From positions 1-64,000 of the forward strand of contig CANRFM010000003.1 of the NCBI GenBank assembly GCA_947629905.1: 64,000 bases of DNA. Reading direction: 5' to 3'. Under the pieces are notes generated by a model. The model saw nothing but the letters and a program-made list of their open reading frames with translations, was not told the origin of the DNA and searched no databases. The DNA comes from an uncultured Clostridia bacterium (GTDB taxonomy: Bacteria; Bacillota; Clostridia; Oscillospirales; Ruminococcaceae). Of this stretch, positions 29,428-37,226 are shown piece by piece. Position 1 is the stretch's first letter; every line of letters starts with the position of its first letter. The translations under genes were made by a program, and so were the position numbers.

Positions 29428-30942
29428 ATGAAGAATAAACGATCCCTGTCGCATTCTGAGGAGATCAATGAAAATATTTCATTTTTCAGAATGCTGGTAA
29501 TCTATCTTCTGATCTGCGGTATCGGGGTAATACTGCTTCTGGTCAGCTTTGATTCCCTCATCCGCAGCCATGACAAAAAGCTGACGGCAGACATTTGCAA
29601 TCTGGTAACGGAAAAGATGAACAACTCTATCCGGTATATGACAAGCGCCGCACAAAATATGGCAGATGTTTTTTCTGCGCAAAACTGCGATGATTTGCAG
29701 GAATTGTATGATACCATATCACAGGCAGAGGAGAACAGCAGCTATGTCAGCATGGGCTTTATCGATGCGGAGCAAAAGATCTATGCCACGCCGACAGAAC
29801 TGGACGAGTTTGAGAAGTGGGGGCTGCTCGATACGGCAGCTTTAGCAGATCCGATCTCCATTTCTGCACCGTACCGCTCCGGGGCGACTGGTCAGCCGGT
29901 GTATACCATGTTTGCCCATTTTACATACGATAACGGCAAGAAAGGCTATCTGTTCCTGACCTATCCGCTGAAAGAAATACAGGAAATGGCATATACAGAG
30001 TCCCTGACAAAGGACACAGAGATCTGGCTGATGGAAGCGGCATCCGATAATATCATTCTCTGCGCCGGTTCGAATGCCTATTCGATCGGAAGCTGGAACA
30101 ACGCTTTGCTCTCCATGCGGATGCAGATCGATGCCGCCGATCAGAACGCCTATATCCAGTGGAAAAACAAGATGAACAGCGGTGAAAAAAATGCCAGTGT
30201 CACCTACCACATCGGTGATGAGACCTATACGCAGGTATATGCCGACATTGATTTCATGTACGGCTGGTATGTGGTGGTGCGTATTCCAAGCAGTTCTCTT
30301 TCGTCTGCCATTCAGCAGTTCCGGAAAAGCGTCATGCTGTTCCTGTCCGTGCTGCTTGTTGCGACCGTCATTCTGTTCATCCTGTCACACAAACGGGAAG
30401 CGGAGGAAAAGCGTGTCCTTGAAAACCTTTCCATCCACGACCCCCTGACATCGGTCATGAACCGGAGAGCCTTCGATTTTGCCGCAGAAAAATATCTGAC
30501 AAGAGGTGCAAAGACGGAAGCCTCGCTGCTGTTTTTGGATGTGGACTATTTCAAGCAGGTCAATGACCGTTTCGGGCACGATGCCGGAGACCGGATCCTG
30601 AAGGAATTTGCAGCTGCCCTGCGGAATCTGTTTGGGGAAACAAGCTATATTTCCAGATACGGCGGAGATGAATTTGTCATTCTGGTACGCAGTGCAGATA
30701 CCGTGAAAGTCAGCGAACTGCTGACGCATCTGCAAAAAAAGACGGCGGAGATCAAGCCCTGCGACGACCCGAAGGAATATGGTGATTTCACGTTGACATT
30801 CAGCTGCGGGGCAGCGGTTTTCCCGAAAAACGGAAGCAATTTTCAGGAACTGAAAGCAAGCGCCGACAGTGCCCTGTACCTTGTGAAAAAGAACGGCAGG
30901 AACCATTTCGGCTGGTATTTTGATATGCCGCCTGCCAAATAG
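29428..30942 (+). CDS. Membrane diguanylate cyclase with extracellular Cache-like sensor and GGDEF
   Basis: Two TM segments flanking an extracellular domain; HDPLTSVMNRRAF...LLFLDVDYFKQVNDRFGHDAGD...SRYGGDEFVIL. Confidence 0.92.
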   Translation: MKNKRSLSHSEEINENISFFRMLVIYLLICGIGVILLLVSFDSLIRSHDKKLTADICNLVTEKMNNSIRYMTSAAQNMADVFSAQNCDDLQELYDTISQAEENSSYVSMGFIDAEQKIYATPTELDEFEKWGLLDTAALADPISISAPYRSGATGQPVYTMFAHFTYDNGKKGYLFLTYPLKEIQEMAYTESLTKDTEIWLMEAASDNIILCAGSNAYSIGSWNNALLSMRMQIDAADQNAYIQWKNKMNSGEKNASVTYHIGDETYTQVYADIDFMYGWYVVVRIPSSSLSSAIQQFRKSVMLFLSVLLVATVILFILSHKREAEEKRVLENLSIHDPLTSVMNRRAFDFAAEKYLTRGAKTEASLLFLDVDYFKQVNDRFGHDAGDRILKEFAAALRNLFGETSYISRYGGDEFVILVRSADTVKVSELLTHLQKKTAEIKPCDDPKEYGDFTLTFSCGAAVFPKNGSNFQELKASADSALYLVKKNGRNHFGWYFDMPPAK

Positions 30943-30949
30943 ACAGCGT

Positions 30950-30983
30950 AAAAGCAGTCTGTGCCAGCGTACAGACTGCTTTT
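30950..30983. terminator. Bidirectional terminator
   Basis: AAAAGCAGTCTGT-gccagcgt-ACAGACTGCTTTT, 13-bp perfect stem. Confidence 0.85.
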
Positions 30984-31033
30984 ATGACAGAGAGCGTTCA
31001 GGGCATAAGATGTGTACAATGCAGTGCCATGCC

Positions 31034-32641
31034 TTAAGTATGTATGTGCGTATCCGTTCGGAACAGCCCCTTTACCAGTGTTCGCCGGGCGCACAGCAGC
31101 ATACAGAGTACATACACCCCAGCCCCCGCTGCGACTGACAACAGGAGGGAAAGCCGCTGCGGCAGCGGAAGTCTTGTGTAGCAGAGCCATGCAGCTGCTG
31201 CACACATGACACCGCTGTAGCACTGCGCCAGTAAAAGCCCTGCAAGATGCAAGGGTTCGCCAAGCGTTTTCCTGAGACAGAGCAGAGACGGTATCAGGAT
31301 CACCAGATAGCAAAGACTTGTGGAAAGGGCAGCACCTACTGTGTACAGATGCGGGAGCAGCAGAATGTTCCCGATCAGCTTTACAGCGATACCCGGCAGC
31401 ATCAGCAGGACGGGGAGTTTTTCCTTTCCCACTGCCTGCAACAGGCTGAACACCGGAAAGGTCATGCACAGGAACACCATCCCCGGCGCAAGCCATTGCA
31501 GGCTGCTCACGGCGGCATGGATCTCCGCTTCCCGTCCTGCAAACAGAAATTTCAGCACTCCCCCTGATAGCACAAAAATGCCGCACCCTGCCGGGATCGC
31601 TGCAAGCCCCGTCAGCAGCAGCACCTGCCTTGCATAGCCGGCTGCTTCCCGGCGGCTGCCGCTTGCCCATGCCTGCGCTGTACAGGGCAGGACACCTTTC
31701 GCAAGCATATTCGTCAGGCTTGGTACGAGGTTGAACACTGTGATCGACAAGCCCATGAACGAACCGTACACAAAGGCTGCCGCTTCCCCGGTCGGGATGC
31801 TTCCGGGAATGTCTGTCCCCCTGTAAAAGGCTTCCGGGTCGGTGTGCAGCAGATCGGAAAAGCAATGCATGACCGTCATCAGGTCGATCAGGGATGTCAG
31901 ATTCGTCACAAGCGCCCCCAAAGCTGCCGGGATCATGACCGACAGCAGAAGCCGGACAACAACCCCTGCCGACGGGTGCGGCTGACTGGACGTTTCCTGT
32001 CTGCCCAGACAATTCCGGAACACCATACACAGCAAGCCTGCCAGCGTAGAGGCTGTCACCCCCAGCACTGCCCCGAATGCCCCTGCCGCTTCACAGGTCA
32101 TGCCGGGCAGCGGGTGTTTCAGAAAAAAAGAACAGCCTACAAGCCCGCAGATCAGCTTTGCCAATGCCTCCACAGCCTGTGAGACGGCAGTCGGTGTCAT
32201 GGTGCATAAGCCTTCATAATAGCCACGTTCCACCGCTGTCAGACAGCAAAGCAGCACGGCAGGTGTAATGGCAAGCACTGCCGGAAAGGCTTCCGGGCTG
32301 GTACGTGCGGCAAAGCTTTTTGCACAGACGGCTGCGATCAGCATTCCGGCAAGCCCTGCCCAGAAGAACAGCATCCTTGCCACCCGGCGGACATAGCGGG
32401 CAGCGGCATAATTACCCCGTCCGGCATAGTCTGCCGTGGGGCGGGCTACTGCCGTGGACAAACCTGTCACAAATACCGCATACAGCGGCAGAAACAGCCC
32501 GTAGGCACAGCTGAAATAGCCCATCCCCGTCCCGCCAAGCATTGCCGTCAGCGGGATCTTGAACAGCGCCCCCAGTACCTTGGCAGTCAGGGCAGAGGCA
32601 GTCAGGAGCAGGGAACCGGTCAGAAATGTTTGTTTTTTCAT
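31034..32641 (-). CDS. Oligosaccharide flippase / SpoVB-like MATE-superfamily (MOP) protein
   Basis: MKKQTFLTGSLLLTASALTAKVLGALFKIPLTAMLGGTGMGYFSCAYGLFLPLYAV; multiple TM segments. Confidence 0.88.
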   Translation of the reverse strand: MKKQTFLTGSLLLTASALTAKVLGALFKIPLTAMLGGTGMGYFSCAYGLFLPLYAVFVTGLSTAVARPTADYAGRGNYAAARYVRRVARMLFFWAGLAGMLIAAVCAKSFAARTSPEAFPAVLAITPAVLLCCLTAVERGYYEGLCTMTPTAVSQAVEALAKLICGLVGCSFFLKHPLPGMTCEAAGAFGAVLGVTASTLAGLLCMVFRNCLGRQETSSQPHPSAGVVVRLLLSVMIPAALGALVTNLTSLIDLMTVMHCFSDLLHTDPEAFYRGTDIPGSIPTGEAAAFVYGSFMGLSITVFNLVPSLTNMLAKGVLPCTAQAWASGSRREAAGYARQVLLLTGLAAIPAGCGIFVLSGGVLKFLFAGREAEIHAAVSSLQWLAPGMVFLCMTFPVFSLLQAVGKEKLPVLLMLPGIAVKLIGNILLLPHLYTVGAALSTSLCYLVILIPSLLCLRKTLGEPLHLAGLLLAQCYSGVMCAAAAWLCYTRLPLPQRLSLLLSVAAGAGVYVLCMLLCARRTLVKGLFRTDTHIHT

Positions 32642-32700
32642 GAAATACTCCTCTCAAGCCGTTCTGCATAAGCTTTTTATCGGAATCTTGCAAAATACTC

Positions 32701-32729
32701 TTGACAGAAACGGGGTTTTGGTGTAAAAT
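32701..32729 (+). promoter_or_regulatory. Promoter (TTGACA-17-TAAAAT)
   Basis: TTGACA 32701-32706; TAAAAT 32724-32729. Confidence 0.72.
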
Positions 32730-32805
32730 ATACATATAGGCTTCCGGTGCTTTGCGCCGGGTAAGCCGGCTTTCAAAAGCATTTTATGTGAAAGGAATGG
32801 ATCCT

Positions 32806-34002
32806 ATGAATTATGTATTCTCCGATAAGGTTGCCGGGCTACAGGCTTCGGCGATCCGTGAGATCCTGAAATTCACCTCCGACCCGGAAGTCATCTCTTT
32901 CGCAGCCGGTAATCCTGCGCCGGAAGCGTTTCCGGTTGATCTGATACGGAAATTCTCCGATGCCATTATCGCCGAAGAACCGATCACGATGCTCCAGTAC
33001 GGCATTACGGAAGGCTATACGCCGCTGCGTGATCTGCTCAAGGCACGCATGGCACAGCAGAACCAGTTTATAGCAGATGCGGATGAACTCATCATCACTT
33101 CCGGCGCACAGCAGGTCATGGAACTTGCCTGCAAATCCCTGTGCAACCCCGGAGATACCCTCATCTGTGAAGCACCGAGCTTTATCGGCTCGCTCAATGC
33201 GTTCAAGTCTTACAATGTCGATCTGGTCGGTGTCCCGATGGATGCAGACGGCATGGACCCGGCTCTGCTCGAAGAAACCCTCCGGACACACCCTCGCACA
33301 AAGCTCATTTACCTCATCCCGAATTTCCAGAACCCGACCGGACAGACGACCACGTTTGCCCGCCGGAAAGAGCTGTATGCGCTTGCGCAGAAATACAATG
33401 TGCTCATTCTGGAGGATAACCCTTACGGTGATCTGCGCTTTGCAGGGGAGGATATTGCTTCCTTCAAGAGCATGGACACGGACGGCAGAGTCATCTATGC
33501 AGGCACGTTTTCTAAAGTGCTTTCCCCCGGTATCCGTGTCGGCTATGCCATCGCCCCGAAAGAGATCATCTCCAAAATGGTGGTCTGCAAGCAGGTCTCC
33601 GATGTGCATACCAGCAATTACGGGCAGATGCTTGCCTACCGTTTCATGACGGAGACGGACTTTGATGCACATCTGAAAGGGCTCCGGCAGATCTACAAGC
33701 AGAAGGCGGAACGGATGATGCGGGGCATAGAAAGCTGCTTCTCGTCTGCTGTGGCTTTCACACGGCCGCAGGGCGGTCTGTTCCTCTGGTGTACACTGCC
33801 GGAGGGCAATGATATGCCCGGCTTCTGTAAGCGGGCAGTGGCAGAATACAAGGTCGCTGTCGTTCCCGGCAATGCCTTCATGGTGGCAGAAAGCGATGTG
33901 ACCTATTCGTTCCGTCTGAATTACTCCACCCCGACAGACGATGCGATCGACAAGGGCATTACCACGCTCGGCAGCCTGACCAAAGAAATGTTCGGCTGCT
34001 GA
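32806..34002 (+). CDS. PLP-dependent aminotransferase (class I/II, MocR/2-aminoadipate type)
   Basis: FAAGNPAPEAFPVDLIRK...LQYGITEGYTPLRDLLKARM...YLIPNFQNPTGQTT...GTFSKVLSPGIRVGY. Confidence 0.92.
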   Translation: MNYVFSDKVAGLQASAIREILKFTSDPEVISFAAGNPAPEAFPVDLIRKFSDAIIAEEPITMLQYGITEGYTPLRDLLKARMAQQNQFIADADELIITSGAQQVMELACKSLCNPGDTLICEAPSFIGSLNAFKSYNVDLVGVPMDADGMDPALLEETLRTHPRTKLIYLIPNFQNPTGQTTTFARRKELYALAQKYNVLILEDNPYGDLRFAGEDIASFKSMDTDGRVIYAGTFSKVLSPGIRVGYAIAPKEIISKMVVCKQVSDVHTSNYGQMLAYRFMTETDFDAHLKGLRQIYKQKAERMMRGIESCFSSAVAFTRPQGGLFLWCTLPEGNDMPGFCKRAVAEYKVAVVPGNAFMVAESDVTYSFRLNYSTPTDDAIDKGITTLGSLTKEMFGC

Positions 34003-34036
34003 ACACAGCAATTTTATCAGGAAAGGATCTTCAATT

Positions 34037-34579
34037 ATGGCAGTAGTAAGACGTTCACCGCTTGACCCCTATCCGGTGACACCCAAATATCTTGCAACCC
34101 GCAGCAGTGCGCTGCATATCCCCCCGGCACAGTTCTCCGGTCTGAAATTCAAGGCGGATGAAGTGTACGGCGTTATCGTTGACATTCCCATGAATGGGAC
34201 CGTACTCTGCACAATGGTCTGCTTCATCAACGGTGCGGCAAATCTCTATTTCAACAATGGCGGCGAATATACCGGCGCTTCCACAAGGTACAAATCCGTT
34301 GTGCAGGCAGCACGCAATCTCGTGCTCAATGCGACCCCGCTGAAGGCACAGTCCAAGCGCACCTCGCAGTTCCCGCTGCCGGTCGGCAATACCCATTTTG
34401 TATACCTGATGACGAAGCGGGGCACGTTTAAGACGGAGATCGACCCACGCAATATCGGAACGGCAGATAACGAAAAGCGTGTTGTCTATTACCTGTATCA
34501 GCAGGTGATGGGCGCACTCCGCAGAGCGCAGTTACGGGATCAGGAAGGACTTCCGGAAGGCGGTAAGAGGGATGAGTGA
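34037..34579 (+). CDS. Conserved-looking hypothetical protein
   Basis: Good codon pattern, RBS AGGAAAGGA, overlaps the trpS start; no family recognised. Confidence 0.7.
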   Translation: MAVVRRSPLDPYPVTPKYLATRSSALHIPPAQFSGLKFKADEVYGVIVDIPMNGTVLCTMVCFINGAANLYFNNGGEYTGASTRYKSVVQAARNLVLNATPLKAQSKRTSQFPLPVGNTHFVYLMTKRGTFKTEIDPRNIGTADNEKRVVYYLYQQVMGALRRAQLRDQEGLPEGGKRDE

Positions 34580-35591
34580 ACAGAAGCCTGCCGAAAAAAA
34601 GCTGATTTTCAGCGGCATCCAGCCGACTGGTACTTTCACGCTCGGTAACTATATCGGGGCGATCCGGAACTGGGCACCGCTGCAGAAGGAATACCGCTGT
34701 GTCTACTGCGTGGTCGATGAACACGCTATCACAGTCCGCATCGACCCGGCAAAGCTGCGGCAAAAGACCCTCGAAGCCTATGCACAGCTCCTTGCCTGCG
34801 GCATCGATCTGGAAAAATCCTTGCTGTTCATTCAGAGCCATGTGCCCACCCATGCACAGTTGAGCTGGGTGCTCAACTGCTCCACGCAGTTCGGGGAGCT
34901 GTCCCGGATGACACAGTTCAAGGACAAGAGCCAGAAACACCCGGACGATGTCAATGCTGGGCTGTTCGATTACCCGGTACTGATGGCGGCGGACATTCTC
35001 GTCTACAATGCTGACCTCGTCCCGGTGGGAGAGGATCAGCGGCAGCATTTAGAGCTTGCAAGAGTCATTGCAAGGCGCTTCAACGGGCGTTATGGCGACA
35101 CCTTTACCGTGCCGGAAGCCTACATTGCGCCGGTCGGTGCAAAGGTCATGAGCTTGCAGGAGCCAACTAAAAAAATGTCCAAATCCGACGAAAATCCCAA
35201 TGCTGTCATTCTCATTCTCGATGATAAGGACACCATCATCCGCAAATGTAAGCGGGCTGTCACAGACAGCGAATCGGAGGTCGTGTTCCGTGAGGGGAAG
35301 GACGGCATCAACAACCTGCTCACCATTTATTCTGCTGTGACGGGCAAGACGATACCGGAGGCAGAAAAGGAATTTGACGGGCAGGGCTACGGCACATTCA
35401 AGCTTGCTGTGGGGGAAGCGGTTGCTGATCATCTTGCACCCGTCCGGGAAGCCTACACAAGGCTGATCTCCGACAAGGGCTACCTGAAAGAATGCTACAC
35501 CCGTTGCGGTGCAGAAGCGCTGCGCTATTCCATGCGTGTTCTGAATAAGGTTTACAGAAAGGTCGGCTTTGTACAGTCGGAGCTGCACTGA
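34572..35591 (+). CDS. trpS: Tryptophanyl-tRNA synthetase
   Basis: SGIQPTGTFTLGNYIGAIRNW...KKMSKSDENPNAVILILDDKDTI. Confidence 0.96.
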   Translation: MSEQKPAEKKLIFSGIQPTGTFTLGNYIGAIRNWAPLQKEYRCVYCVVDEHAITVRIDPAKLRQKTLEAYAQLLACGIDLEKSLLFIQSHVPTHAQLSWVLNCSTQFGELSRMTQFKDKSQKHPDDVNAGLFDYPVLMAADILVYNADLVPVGEDQRQHLELARVIARRFNGRYGDTFTVPEAYIAPVGAKVMSLQEPTKKMSKSDENPNAVILILDDKDTIIRKCKRAVTDSESEVVFREGKDGINNLLTIYSAVTGKTIPEAEKEFDGQGYGTFKLAVGEAVADHLAPVREAYTRLISDKGYLKECYTRCGAEALRYSMRVLNKVYRKVGFVQSELH

Positions 35592-35617
35592 AAGACAGAT
35601 GTTCCGGGAGGTAAAGT

Positions 35618-36448
35618 ATGGTAGAATATGAGCAGAAACCGCAGTATACCATTGCCGATCTGCGGGAGATCGTCCAGCTGCTTCGTTCTCCGGGGGGCTG
35701 TCCGTGGGATAAGGAACAGACGCATCAGTCTGTGCGGAACGACCTGTTAGAGGAAGCCTATGAAGTAGCGGAAGCGATTGATCTGCAGGATAGGACACTG
35801 CTCCGGGAGGAGCTGGGGGATGTGCTGCTGCAGGTCGTGTTCCACTGCACCATGGCGGAAGAGGAGAAAGCCTTTGACTTTGATGCAGTCTGCGATGAAG
35901 TGTGCAAAAAGCTGATCGTGCGGCATCCGCACGTATTCGGGGATGTGAAAGCAGAGGACAGTGAGACCGTTCTCAAAAACTGGGATGCGATCAAAAAACA
36001 GACAAAGGGACAGGAAACCTATGCCGACACCCTGCGAAGCGTTGCGAAGTCGCTGCCTGCCCTTGCAAGGGCACAGAAAGTCGGGAAACGGGCAGCAAGA
36101 GCCGGCATGGATTTTGAAAGCATGGCGGATGCCTTTGACTGCGTGCGTGCAGAACGTGCGGAATTGCAGGCTGCCATTGCTGCGGGGGATACATCTATGA
36201 TGGAGGAGGAGCTGGGCGACCTGCTGTTCTCCTGTGTCAACACAGCAAGACATCTGGGCATAGATGCTGAACAAGCTCTGACAAAAGCCATCAACAAATT
36301 CATAGAGCGCTTTGCCGCTGCCGAAACACTGATCAGCAGAGACGGGAAACAAATGCCTGAGCTTTCTGCGGATGAGATGGATGAATACTGGGCAGATGCC
36401 AAAGAGAGCCGCCGCCTTGCGCTCAACAGCCCACCAAAGGAGGAATGA
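35618..36448 (+). CDS. mazG: Nucleoside triphosphate pyrophosphohydrolase MazG
   Basis: GGCPWDKEQTHQSVRNDLLEEAYEVAEAIDL...EELGDVLLQVVFH; second MazG half EEELGDLLFSCVNTARHL. Confidence 0.94.
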   Translation: MVEYEQKPQYTIADLREIVQLLRSPGGCPWDKEQTHQSVRNDLLEEAYEVAEAIDLQDRTLLREELGDVLLQVVFHCTMAEEEKAFDFDAVCDEVCKKLIVRHPHVFGDVKAEDSETVLKNWDAIKKQTKGQETYADTLRSVAKSLPALARAQKVGKRAARAGMDFESMADAFDCVRAERAELQAAIAAGDTSMMEEELGDLLFSCVNTARHLGIDAEQALTKAINKFIERFAAAETLISRDGKQMPELSADEMDEYWADAKESRRLALNSPPKEE

Positions 36449-36451
36449 ATC

Positions 36452-36736
36452 ATGACCAGATCGGAACTGATCGCACTGTATGCCAAAAGCCGCAACCGCA
36501 AAAAAAAGGAAGCCGAGGAAGATGTGAATTTCATCTTTGACGCTATCGTAGATGCACTTGCCAGAGATGAAAAGGTCGTACTGACGGGTTTCGGTACGTT
36601 CAATGTCAAAGACCGCAAGGGTAAGAGATGCCTCAATCCCCGCAACAAGAAGCCGATGCAGCTCCCGCCCGGCAGGGCAGCTACGTTCAAATCCGGCAGA
36701 CGTATGCGGGAGGCAGTCAACCCCAAAAAGGACTGA
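36452..36736 (+). CDS. HU-family DNA-binding protein
   Basis: VVLTGFGTFNVKDRKGKRCLNPRNKKPMQLPPGRAATFKSGRRMREAVN. Confidence 0.95.
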   Translation: MTRSELIALYAKSRNRKKKEAEEDVNFIFDAIVDALARDEKVVLTGFGTFNVKDRKGKRCLNPRNKKPMQLPPGRAATFKSGRRMREAVNPKKD

Positions 36737-36742
36737 AACCGC

Positions 36743-36988
36743 ATGAGATTGGACAAATACCTGAAAGTTTCCCGGCTGATCAAGCGCCGCACCATTGCCA
36801 ATGAAGCCTGCGATGCCGGCAGGGTCTTAGTCAACGGCAAAGCGGCAAGAGCCTCTTACGATGTTAAGGAACAGGACGTGCTTGAAATCCAGATGGGGGC
36901 GCACCCGATCAAGGTGCGTGTGCTCACCGTGGCAGAACACGTCATGAAGGCAGAGGCATCGCAGATGTATGAGGTACTTCCGACATGA
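36743..36988 (+). CDS. S4-domain RNA-binding protein
   Basis: MRLDKYLKVSRLIKRRTIANEACDAGRVLVNGKAARASYDVKEQDVLEI. Confidence 0.93.
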   Translation: MRLDKYLKVSRLIKRRTIANEACDAGRVLVNGKAARASYDVKEQDVLEIQMGAHPIKVRVLTVAEHVMKAEASQMYEVLPT

Positions 36989-37038
36989 ACCAAAGGCATC
37001 CGTTTCGGTGATGCTCCCTATAAAAGTATCTCTGAACC

Positions 37039-37075
37039 AAGGGCAGCACTGCACGATTTTGTGCAGTGTTGCCTT
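37039..37075. repeat. Hairpin repeat copy 1 (also terminator-like)
   Basis: AAGGGCAGCACTGCACGATTTTGTGCAGTGTTGCCTT; closely similar to 39473-39511. Confidence 0.7.
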
Positions 37076-37137
37076 TATTGTATGATTATTGTCATGGATT
37101 GTCAATCAATTTTGTCAGAACGTCCAATTGGAAAGCC

Positions 37138-37166
37138 TTGACAAGGAACAGATTTTCGGGTATAAT
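37138..37166 (+). promoter_or_regulatory. Promoter of the C1-like dockerin gene (TTGACA-17-TATAAT)
   Basis: TTGACA 37138-37143; TATAAT 37161-37166. Confidence 0.75.
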
Positions 37167-37226
37167 GAAAATACGGGAAAAAACTCAATTTTTCGTGATG
37201 ATCCTGTAATAACATGGAGGATGGGT

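Noticed and set aside
30843-32030. 395-aa minus-strand ORF overlapping the flippase and GGDEF genes
   Set aside because: Out-of-frame with the flippase and runs across the terminator at 30950-30983; no family features.
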